From Parachlorella kessleri (taxonomy: Eukaryota > Chlorophyta > Trebouxiophyceae > Chlorellales > Chlorellaceae): a stretch of 62,763 nt of DNA. The stretch spans positions 1 through 62,763 of the forward strand of contig BBXU01001414.1 of the NCBI GenBank assembly GCA_001598975.1. Direction: 5' to 3'. A program made the translations under genes and the position numbers. Each line of letters starts with the position of its first letter. Within the stretch, counting starts at the first letter, position 1. Under the pieces are notes generated by a model. The model did not search any database. It was given only the letters and a program-made list of their open reading frames with translations, and was not told where the DNA came from. This document shows positions 13,148 through 22,900 of this stretch, in pieces.

Positions 13148-13303
13148 GACCTGGGCATGGGCACAGTTGCTTGTCGCATGCAGTGTATTTTGTAATGTGT
13201 AGGATCAGTGAATGGAATGGTGGAATATGGGGATGACCTGGGCATGGGCACAGTTGCTTGTCGCATGCAGTGTATTTTGTAATGTGTAGGATCAGTGAAT
13301 GGA
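13130..13303. repeat. Exact tandem duplication of an 87-bp unit
   Basis: The unit at 13130-13216 is repeated exactly at 13217-13303. Its first 18 bases are the right arm of the second palindrome, and each copy contains TTTTGTAATG, so the duplication doubles a candidate poly(A) signal. Confidence 0.95.
13191..13195 (+). terminator. Candidate poly(A) signal TGTAA of the PGES2-like gene
   Basis: TGTAA lies about 540 bases after the stop codon and recurs at 13278-13282 in the second repeat copy. The motif is the usual green-algal signal; its use here is inferred. Confidence 0.4.
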
Positions 13304-14235
13304 AGGCTGGGAACTTGGATGACGGTTATGAGAGTTGTAAGATGCACTGCTGGTGGCCATCCTGACCACCCCTCCCACGAAGCAGGAATGGCCAGTGGGG
13401 TGGAATGCAAGTGCTCATGTGATGTACTTTGCACAATGCAAATTTTGATCCATACCACCACCAGCCTTCCAACAAGTCAAACCTACTGTGTCTAAACCCA
13501 GGCAAGCTCCACACCATACTTGTATCCCGCCCTATCAGTATAGCTCACCCCTACCTCTTCGCTGTTCGAGTTGCGTACTATCATCTAAACAACTCCCAGC
13601 CTGCAGGCAGCATTATCACAAGCTGGTGCTTCTGTGCCACACAGCTGCAGCCCGTAAGCTGACCATGCCCATCACGCCATGAACATGCTCCAGGAGTGAG
13701 ATCCAGCTCGTCAACATTAAACGATCTACTAAGGCACAGTTGCGTCATGCAGTTCAGGTGGGGGTTGACACGAAAAAAGCGGCGTTCAAGGCGGTCCAGA
13801 TAAGACAGCCAGTGGGCTGGACTGCGCCGGTTCTTACCAAGCAGCGCTGCTATTGGACGTGTGTCGCCACCAGAACCTGTTGATCAGAAGCAGTGTAATA
13901 AGAGATGTCGTAAGCGGGAGGCTTGCAAGTTTACAGGCACTGAATCCATTGAGCAACATTAGTAGAGGTGACAGTGATATAGCGCCCGCGCCAAGACCTT
14001 TACTGGCAAGGAGACGGCACGGCTGGCATTACTACCTGTAACGTTTCTCTATCGCCACTAATCACTTGGCGCTCAGGTGGGCTCCTCGTGTGGACCCTCC
14101 CTGTCAGCCCCAAGTTACAGCCCGCGTTCGCCACGGCTTCCTGAGGTGTGAAATGGGGTATCAGAACGACTGATCGACCTTGCATCATAAAACTGTGTTC
14201 TGATCGCAGTTCGCTTGCCCACTCAGTGCTGCGCC

Positions 14236-16246
14236 ATGTATTCCTCTCTTCAACTTGCAGTGGTGGTTTGTGCGCTTCTGTCACTGCGTGTGATCGAGGC
14301 TGCTCAGCCACGTATTTTCGGCAGTCGCATTCCAAGAAAGTACATAGTAGTGAAAGGTAGGCCTCCTGGATGCCACAGCCCAATGAGACTGTGCTTCTGA
14401 AACCTTGCTTCTGGAGAGTGGGCCTGGGAACCAAACTGTGCTGTGCGCTCGCAGGCTTTGGTGAGACAGACCAGGGTATGGGCAGTGACCCTTATGAGAC
14501 AGGTGAGGGCACCGAAGCTGTAAAGAAATCCATCTGTGCCTTATTACACCCTCCGCCTGTCCGGGCTCATAGGATGTAGTAGCTTATTAGCAGTGGCTCA
14601 GAAGCACAAGTGGCTTTGCCTTGCAGGTGCCCACGACCTGGCTATGGAGGCTGCAGGTGGGTAGGCACCTCCACGACCCTGGCTGCCAGTGTTGCCAGCA
14701 CATGCATGTATACCAGTGTCTGTTGTGGGTTTCTGCGCATGGCAGGGTGTTGCTGAGTTTGGACTTGTCCCTGTCTTGCAGGGATACACGAGTTCAACCT
14801 TATCCAGTAAGCCCGGGGGTATCCAGTTCGCTGGCAGCAGCAATGCACGGTTTGCTGGCAGCAGCAGTGCACAATTTACTGGCAGCAGCAGTGCACAGTA
14901 GACATGATTGCCACCAGAGTTTCCCCGTACAAATGCAGAGGTCCGCTACTCCACTATTCTCGACGACAATTTGACTATCTCAAGTGCTGTTATAACCAGC
15001 AACAGATGCCATTGCAATGAGTCCAGCCATTTGCCACTGCATGCAGGTACACCAGCATTCTACCTCCGGAGAGCGAGGAAGTGTCGATGGATGAGGCGAG
15101 GAGAAAGTACTTCCACCATGGCATGGTGCTGGAGTGCATCATGAGTGAGGTTCACGGGGCACGGGGCGACCGAATCACAGCAGGTAGCTGAGGAAGAGCC
15201 CTTGTGGTGACAGTAGTCAAGTAGGCAAAGTAAGTAGGAGATCTTTCCCTGTAGGAACAGGCAAAGGACACACGTCTGCTGGAGACTGGTTGCTTTTTAG
15301 AACAAGCCACCGCTCTCGCAGCCTCCAGAGTCGGGTTAGAAAAGCAGAGCATGCATGAGCAGTCTGACCCGCGCCCCTGCGTGGATGTTTGCAGCCGGGC
15401 AAGTAGGCTGTCACTATGTTGGGTCTGCTTAGGGCAATGTAACAATGCCCTGCATCACCCGGCAGGCCAGGGTAAAATATTGCCTGCTTGGCTTTGCACC
15501 TGCCTGCAGGTGTTGGCCGCATGATGGTTCATAAGAAGGGCAATGGCAATGGCAGCAAGAAGGGAGACAGAATTGGTGGCTTCGCCACCGAATACAAAGG
15601 TCATACCGCGGCTGAGAATGCCCAGAAGGAGCTGGAGCGCAGTCTTCAAGGTATGTGGCGCCTGAGGGGCCAACCAGGGGGTGCAATGGTGGTAGCCATC
15701 GCTTTCATGCAGGACCACCAATGCTTTGCAGGAAGCCCATTTTACCTGCCCTGATGCACATGCATCAGGGCAGATACAGACACATGTCTGTAGGACAACT
15801 CGCTCTGCCTGACGGCGGCATCCATACAGAATGGCCGCTGCCTACGGTGTGCGTTCAGCTGGCTGAGTGCTGTAGAGGCTTTAGACTAGGCCTTTTATGA
15901 CCCAAGCTTCCCATTACACTGTTGCTGTCTCATGTGGCACAGGTCAGCACAGCGCCATTGGACATTGCTGAGCAACAGCCACAGCGGCAGCCTGCTGCCC
16001 CACAGACATGGTTCATGTCCCTCGCCTAGTGATTGATACCACTGGGCTTTGTTGTGTGCTTCCACCACTGCAGAGTTGTTTGACCGTCGCTACGACGGCA
16101 AGGATCAGGAGATGAGTGCTATGGATGTCACCATCACCTCTGAGGTGGTCAGCAAGAAGTATGGGACGGCCATGGCAGCCATGTGCTTTGTGGACTACAT
16201 TTTTCCGGAGCTGGAGAATGATGCTGACAGTGTGGCGATTTCATGA
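14236..16246 (+). CDS. Secretory pyruvoyl-dependent arginine decarboxylase, AaxB-like (copy 1)
   Basis: Seven exons give 224 residues: 14236-14356, 14455-14502, 14627-14656, 14782-14806, 15047-15183, 15510-15650, 16074-16246. Residues 1-22 are a textbook signal peptide (core LQLAVVVCALLSL, cleavage near IEA-AQ). The rest fits pyruvoyl-dependent arginine decarboxylase: IPRKYIVVKGFGE, EFNLIQYTSILPPE, GAR..DRITAGVGRM, IGGFATEYKGH. These enzymes cut themselves before a Ser that becomes the pyruvoyl group; here the site is Thr77-Ser78, with the substrate-site Asn (Asn72) and proton-donor Glu (Glu148) kept. A Thr before the Ser and the acidic GFGETDQGM stretch resemble chlamydial AaxB more than archaeal enzymes, from memory of the families. 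The expected product is agmatine plus CO2. Six spliceosomal introns rule out bacterial contamination. No KDEL-type end, so secretion or a vacuole is likely. Substrate is inferred. Confidence 0.85.
14827..14898 (+). repeat. Three 24-bp tandem units in intron 4 of decarboxylase copy 1
   Basis: Units at 14827-14850, 14851-14874 and 14875-14898 share ctggcagcagcaRtgcac. They lie just after the exon donor at 14807 and are absent from the matching intron of copy 2, so they arose after the gene duplication. Confidence 0.9.
15747..15772. repeat. Short inverted repeat in intron 6 of decarboxylase copy 1
   Basis: Twelve-base arms TGCCCTGATGCA and TGCATCAGGGCA flank a 2-base spacer. No matching element is seen in copy 2. 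Confidence 0.85.
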
Positions 16247-17508
16247 TGGGTGCTATTCTTTACAGACTCTCAGTGGATATTGCTCTAGGCTGTGGTAACT
16301 GCCGGTGGCTCTCCCTCGGTGATGTCTGTACAGCGTGCCAGTGTGACAGATGCTATGGGGGAGTGGAGCACTGAAGTTGTCTTTTTGTCAGAGCCAGTGA
16401 CAAGATACAAAAACTCATTGATTGGCAGTGGAGGTAATGTACTAGCTATTACATAGCCAATTCTACGCTTTGATATTGTTTACTGACTACAGTGGTCACA
16501 TGGCAGACTGTGCACGTGCACCCTGCCGGGATCTGAAGAGCCTGTAGAGACACAAATGTGTAGGGCAAGGGAGGTAGGGTCCATTGAGGTTTGACATGCT
16601 ACAGTTTGAAGCTAGTTGAAGGCTTTATGATGTAACTACAGGTTTTGTACTGCCATTCCCATAGCATTTTGCAAGATGCTATGTACAGGAGGCTTTGCAG
16701 CAAGAGCCAATGTCACTGCGCATAACAGGCACCTCACTTGCTTCCACTATTCAGCATGTCCTAGTCGAGTTTGCCAAGCTATTGGCAAGTCTTCACTAAA
16801 ACCCTTGCTTTGCCAGCCAGGTCTTGTGAATAGATCTGCTTGCGACTGGTGGGTGTCTGGATGCTGTGCAGCAGCCACAGGGTGGGTCAGCATACTGCAC
16901 CTTAGGCAGTGCATCAAGGAGAGCAATATATTATATAGCCAACCTGGAAAAGGAGCTCCTCGACGTCAACAAGCAGTGAAGATGGTGCAGCTGATGATGA
17001 CATGCTTGATAGGGACGTGTCTGCTTGCCATACCATGTGTACACTACGCTGCTATGGAGTAAACCATCGCACGCTGCCTTGCCCAGATGACTAGAACCAA
17101 GTAAGGGCTGAGCAATGAGTTGATACATGAGTAAGCCAGCCGAATGCAAACTTCATAAGATGATTTAACCTGTTGCTTCGTTCACGAGTAGGAGCAAATG
17201 GCATTAGTAGAAGTTGACGTGGTGCTCCTGGCGCCCGCGCCATAACCTTCTCCCCAACCTGGCAAGCAGATGGCTCGGCATATGGCACCCCTACCCATAA
17301 GATGTGTGGTGTTGACACTGTGTACTGGCATCGAAGATGGTGCCGCTTTAGGGTGGACCCCTTCAGTGAACCCTCCCTGTCAGCCCAAGTTCGATCCAGC
17401 GTGTGCTCTGGCTTCCCGGGGTATGAAAAGGGAGAAGAATGACTGCTCGGCTCTGGCTTTGAAACCCTACGGTTTTGTCTCAGTCGCGTGCCCACGGAGT
17501 ACTCCGCC
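16247..17508. other. Spacer between the two decarboxylase copies
   Basis: The spacer should contain the 3' UTR of copy 1 and the promoter of copy 2. The final 140 bases show similarity to the DNA before copy 1. No gene, RNA or mobile-element remnant is visible that would explain the duplication. Confidence 0.6.
16631..16635 (+). terminator. Candidate poly(A) signal TGTAA of decarboxylase copy 1
   Basis: TGTAA about 385 bases after the stop codon at 16246; inferred from the green-algal signal only. Confidence 0.4.
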
Positions 17509-19299
17509 ATGGGGCCCTGTCGTCAACTTGCAGTCATGCTTGCAGTGATGGCTTGTGCGCTTCTGTACCTGCGCGCGGTCGAGGCTGCTCAGCCGCGTGT
17601 TTTTGGTAATCGCATCCCAAGAAAGTACATAGTAGTGAAAGGTAGGCCTTGGTGTTATTCAAACGCCAGCGGGATTGTGTTTCTGAACCTTGCTGCAGGA
17701 GAGTGACGTCAGGCTGTGCTGTACATGTGTAGGTTTTGGTGAGACAGACCAGGGTATGGGCAGTGACCCTTTTGAGACAGGTGAGGACAACGGAGCTGTA
17801 GCCAAGGCCATCAACCGTCTGCTGTCGTCCTCCGCCTGTCCGGGCGACTGACAGAAGTGGCATCTGCTGCGCATGCCCTACAGGTGCCCACGACCTGGCT
17901 ACGGAGGCTGCAGGTGGGTAGGCACCTCTCCACCCTGGCTGCCAGTGTTGTGAGCACATATGTGGACCAAAATAACTACTGCAACTCTGCCCATAGCAGG
18001 GTCTTGCTGAGTTTGGAAGAATGCCTGTCCTGCAGGGATCCATGAGTTCAACCTTGTTCGGTAGGCCCGGGGTTGGCATCAGCCCGCTAGCCAATGCTCA
18101 TCATAACACGCTTCTTACCTGAGCTGTCCGGTCCGGATTTTTCATGAGCCGTGTACTCCACTGCTCCTATAGGCACTGCCACGTTAACCCCATCACCATC
18201 TGTGCATGGTCTCCCTGAGCCTCAAGGTGATCAGACGGTGTCACCCATACTGTCACTCGCCTTGTGCAGGTACACCAGCATTCTGCCTCCCGAGAGCGAG
18301 GAAGTTACCCTGAAGGAGGCCAAGGAAAAGTATTTCCACCATGGCGCGGTGCTGGAGTGCATCATGAGTGAGACCCATGGGGCGCGTGGCGACCGACTCA
18401 CAGCAGGTGAAAGAGGAGCTGGACCTGGTCAGCCCTCATGTTGGCTGGGGCAAGAGCAAGGCGGGGAACCCATCACGAAGTAACGGGCCAAGAAGATAGG
18501 ACTACTGGCCGCCACGATGGATGGATGGTCCTCATCAACAATATGGTAATGTTTTGGCAGCTTCTGAGCTGTGCTTAGAGAGCAGCTCACGCTTGAGCAG
18601 CCCTGGGCAAGCCTGGATGGCTCCAGTGCGCCAAGCAACAGGGGCGGCATGCAAAGCGACCATATAATAGCTGCTAGGAAGCCTGCCTGCAGGTGTGGGA
18701 CGCATGATGGTTTACAAGAGGGGGAACGGCAGCGGCAACGAAAAGGGTGACAGGATTGGCGGCTTTGCCACTGAGTATGAGGGGCATGCTGCGGAGGAGC
18801 TTGCCCAGAAGGAGCTGGAAGGCAGTCTCCAAGGTGTGTGGGCCCTGGGTGGCCACCATGGATGCAATGGCGGAAATCATCGCTGCTGTGTAGGATCCCC
18901 TTGCTAACATACCTGCCCTGGGAGTGGTAACTGCATGAGTGGCAAACAGGGTGGCCCTGCGCTGAGCAGAGCAGTCCAGCGGAGGCGGACAGTCTTATGT
19001 TCGGCACAGGTCAGCACCCTTGCTTGTGGGCATCACTGAGCGCCATACAGGACTCCAGCCTGGCGCCTGACATGGGGACATGTCTTGTTTGGTTGCCTGT
19101 TGCCACTGGGGTTTGCTTGCGTGCAGACTTGTTTGACCGTCGTTACGATGGCAAGGATCAGGAGATGAGCCCCTTCGATGTCACTATCAGCTCCGAGGTG
19201 GTCAGCAAGAGCTTTGCGACCGCCATGGCAGGCATCTGCTTTGTGGACTACATATTCCCAGAGCTGGAGAAAGATGACGACAGGGTGGCTGTCATGTGA
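17509..19299 (+). CDS. Secretory pyruvoyl-dependent arginine decarboxylase, AaxB-like (copy 2)
   Basis: Seven exons at the same positions and phases as copy 1 give 228 residues: 17509-17641, 17733-17780, 17884-17913, 18036-18060, 18270-18406, 18693-18833, 19127-19299. The signal peptide differs (core LAVMLAVMACALLYL, end RAVEAAQ) and is four residues longer, while the next 30 or so residues are nearly identical. The self-cleavage site is Thr81-Ser82, with Asn76 and Glu152 conserved. Differences are mostly conservative (NLIQ to NLVR; SEVHGARGDRIT to SETHGARGDRLT; EYKGH to EYEGH) and the C-terminus changes from NDADSVAIS to KDDDRVAVM. Both copies therefore look like live enzymes; mature proteins of this family are trimers of alpha/beta pairs. 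Both lack any obvious partner transporter in the window. Introns have diverged much more than exons. Confidence 0.85.
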
Positions 19300-19928
19300 T
19301 CACGCTGTGATCTGCTCACGCAAGCATGCATGCTTTGGTTTGCATACTGCTCTGGGCTGTCGTACTGGCGGGTGGCTTCTCTGCACGACAGTGGTTGTAG
19401 AGCTTGCAAGTGTGACAGGGCGTTTGGGAACTGCAGCGACGAGGTTGCCTGTTTGTCTCAGGACGGAGCCAGCAAGCTGCACATTGAAGTCAAGGTTACA
19501 CTGCAAACCTTGTGCGTCTTTCCTTGAGCTGTCATTGTTATACAGCTTTGCAGTCACATGGCACTGTGGCATACACTCTTCCAAGTTTTGCTACGATCAG
19601 AGCACTGTAATGGTGTACTGGTTAATGGTGTACTGGCAAGACAAGCTCAACAGGATGGCCTGGGGAATTTTGGCATAGCTGCAAGTGACAAGCAGTAGAC
19701 ATCGTAAGAGGAGCCGATACACAGTGTTGATTGCCATCCCCCTTGGAAGCTTATCCTCAATAAGTGGGCTCTCCCGAAGAAAAGAGCCAGGAGGGTTATG
19801 CACAGCAATGTTGTTCACAAGCTCAACAGCTTCAACCAGCCATCAACTAACCAACTTGAGGGAGACCATGCCCCTCCCCTTGTGGCTGCCAAGCTTGGCC
19901 AAGCTTAGCTAAGCCCGCGCGCCAGCCT
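19300..19928. other. Convergent 3' region between decarboxylase copy 2 and the carboxypeptidase
   Basis: Two genes end towards each other here. A minus-strand TGTAA (plus-strand TTACA at 19496-19500) could serve the carboxypeptidase, which would make the two 3' UTRs overlap. I see no gene. Confidence 0.55.
19606..19610 (+). terminator. Candidate poly(A) signal TGTAA of decarboxylase copy 2
   Basis: TGTAA about 305 bases after the stop codon at 19299; inferred. Confidence 0.4.
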
Positions 19929-22900
19929 TCACACAAGGTCCTTCTTCGACAGCCAGGTTCGGTAAACATAGTCTGTTCGACCCTGCTGGCTGTAGGGCGC
20001 CTGCGTACCATGCCGAAGCCACACAACGGGGTCAGCAGACTGCGACATGAAGTGCTTCAGCAGTGGGGCGGAACACTGGCAGACTAAACGAGGACGCCAA
20101 CCAGGCAGTGAGGGAGGTGTATGCCTCAGGCAGTGAGGAAGGTGCACGCCTCGAGTGCTCCGCTCATGCAGCTGCAGGCATACTTGGCACTCTGAAAGTG
20201 CGCTGCTTCTGCCGTACCATGTGAGAGGCGTGGCGGATGGTCAAGTAGGTGAAGTCCTCGTACTCCTCCATGAAGCCGCCCACCTGCAGAAGGAACACTG
20301 CCATAGGTACACTTGCAGGCGCGCACAGCAGACACTTATTGCAACCCAGCATCTTACCTTCCCCGGCTGCCGCAGCTGTGGCCTGCCTGCCAGTGAGCCT
20401 CTGCGCTATCCCTCTATGCTTGGTAGACGCACCCGCCTATTCTTTCCCCACCGCCGCACATTGTCACACCAATGCAACATGCTTTGCGCGATTTGCAGCA
20501 GCTCTCGTCTTCAGCTCCTCACAAGGAGTGGACCAGATGTGCCAGCAGCTACTTGCTGAGAAACATCTTGGGTGGCGACAGCTGGAAGGGCCCCCATTCC
20601 TCCCCCCTCCCTCTAGGTAGCCATGCTGCGCTGCAAGAGAAAGCCACAACTGCAAGGGGGGTACCTGGCCGTCAGGGTCTTCCCAGTAGCGCCAGTGTGT
20701 CTTGGGCTTCTTGCCCTCCTCTCTGCCCAGGTCGAAAGTCCACCGCCGGGTTCCCGACAGCGGCACCAGGGCATCCGTGTCCCCTGTGACACACCATGGA
20801 ATGACAGATGCTGAGAAGTGCGAAGCACACCGACTTGAGGCGCATGCCACGACTACGCGCGCACTGTGACTACCGAACCAAGTGCAAGTAGTCACTGGCC
20901 AGAAAGCTACAGATCCCGGCAGCGGAGGCCGGGGACGGCACAGCTCGTAAGCAGGGAAACGACTTAGCTCCTGTAGGGTGTTCTGTCACCTGTGTATATG
21001 AGGATCTTGAGCTTGGGCGCTGCCTCCATGATCTTGCGGTAGGTAGGGAGCTGAGAATGCATCTGATCCTCCCTGCGCAGTAATGTGACAGTTTGTTGCT
21101 ACCGCGCATGCTGCAAGCCGGCAGGCACCAGCACACCTGAATGCAAGGTATCTGTATTGCCGGCCTCCCGCTAGCGGTACCCCGTTTTGACGGCACGCTC
21201 AGCCTGGCACTGTGCTGTGCTGTGCCCACTCCTCCATGCACATGCAGGCCAGGAACCTGCATCCAGAGCTTGGCGTGATTGCCTGGCACCCCACCGCAAG
21301 GCCGCGAAGTGCTAAAGGCGGCATCCGTACGCATGCTTGTGCAGCAGGCATAGCACACAACATCCCAGCAGCGAGGGCTCACTTGCTGTACACAAGGTCT
21401 GTGTCCAGGTCGGTACAGCCGGCATAGGGCCAGGGCAGCTCTCCCGAGGTGTTAGCATGGAGCGCATCCTGCACATCCCTTCGTGCCAGGTATGCCTCTG
21501 CCTCCTGGCTGATGCAAGGGTCCAGGTGGCCTGCAGGGGGCCGGCAGCTTGGGAAGGACTGATTCTTTAGCCTGTTTGCAACAACCTGTCTCGTGCAGGA
21601 CTACTAAGGGACCTCCAAAAACGTCTACAGGAGATCCAACGCCAAGCAGTTGGTGCGTGCCCCCCTCTCGCTTTATCTGTCTCACACGCGTGATTGTGCC
21701 CGCACTCGAAGGCAAAGCAGGCAACTTCAAGTAACATGGTGATTGTCGTTAAGGCTGTAGGGTGACACAGCGGGACTCTCCGCGGCACCCTCTCCACCGC
21801 CCGCGCTGCTGGCAGGTCATCATTGAAAACAGAGCGCCAGTATTAGTTGGGACGTAACAAAATACATTAGAGCCGGCCGAGCAAGTCGTGCCACGCTGGC
21901 AGATGAAGAACACAACGCACGTGTGCATGAGAGGCTTGGGGCTTACGTTTGGGTTTCTTGGTCCGCATGGCGCCTGGGGCGATCCGAAGTCGGCGGGGGA
22001 GGAGGCTCAGCAAGCTGCTGGCCTGATAGACAGCCTCACCCCCCTTTTTGCACTTATCTGCAGAACAAGAGCAGCAACACCAGTCATTAAGCAGCAACTA
22101 CCTGCTGGTTGCACCTGGCATAGGGTGGACATGGGTTGCAGGCACGAGGCAGGCGAAGGGCCAAAGTGAAGCAGCCCGGCAGCTGCAACCCACCAGCAAA
22201 GATGTCCTGTATGTCGACGGGGCCCATCTCGCCGAGGGCCTGCATGGAGAGGAGCAGCTCGGTTGACACTTTCCCCACACTTGGGCGCCAGCCATGCCTG
22301 CCGCAGGGATCCGACTGCCTCATGCCTGACTTCCATTCCGCTTGCTGCTGGACGGTTGCTGGAATATGGCGGCCAGAGGCATATGTGCTGCCTGCCCAGC
22401 TAGTCCTGTGTGTGTGTGTGAGCTGTCACTGCTGGCCTGCCCAGGCCGAGCATGTATTAGTCATGGTAGAATGCTCCTAAGCAAGGCATGCCACTCACGT
22501 CCTCCACGGCCTTCTTGCACTTCTTGTCCACGGCGTGCACTTTTATGTCCTCTCCAGGAGCGATGAGCACGTTGGAGAAGTTGCAGCCGTGCTTAATCTC
22601 CCTGCACGCATCAAGGGCAAAGTGGGAGCTCAGGCTTGGGGGCTCGCACTACGTTAAGAGAAGTGCAGCAAGCCACGGCGCACAGCACGATGGCTGCAGC
22701 AGGATGCTGTGGGTCAGCAGCAGTGTCCCCAAGGTCTTACTTGCGGATGTCTTCCGAGATGAGACCATGACTCCACCTGTGAAATAACAGATGGAGAGAT
22801 TATCACCAGCCTGGAGTCAAACACAGCCCCTGGCTGCAAGGCCCGCCTTAGGGCTGGCAGAGCAAATGGCTGTGGTATGGTACGCTTCAAAGCCAGGTAG

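Larger units (their letters stand above)
12654..14235. other. Intergenic region between the PGES2-like gene and the first arginine decarboxylase gene
   Basis: It holds the 3' UTR of the upstream gene, two abutting palindromes, an 87-bp tandem duplication with TGTAA signals, and the promoter of the next gene. The part at 14090-14178 resembles 17366-17453 in front of the second decarboxylase copy (shared stretch accctccctgtcagccc), so the gene duplication took some promoter DNA with it. Open frames seen here are short and unconserved. Confidence 0.6.

Noticed and set aside
12985..13461. Minus-strand open frame over the palindromes and 87-bp repeat
   Set aside because: It owes its length to the duplicated unit and has no family likeness or start context.
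14236..19299. Bacterial contamination as the source of the arginine decarboxylase genes
   Set aside because: Each copy has six spliceosomal introns with matching phases and eukaryotic signal peptides, and both sit between ordinary algal genes.
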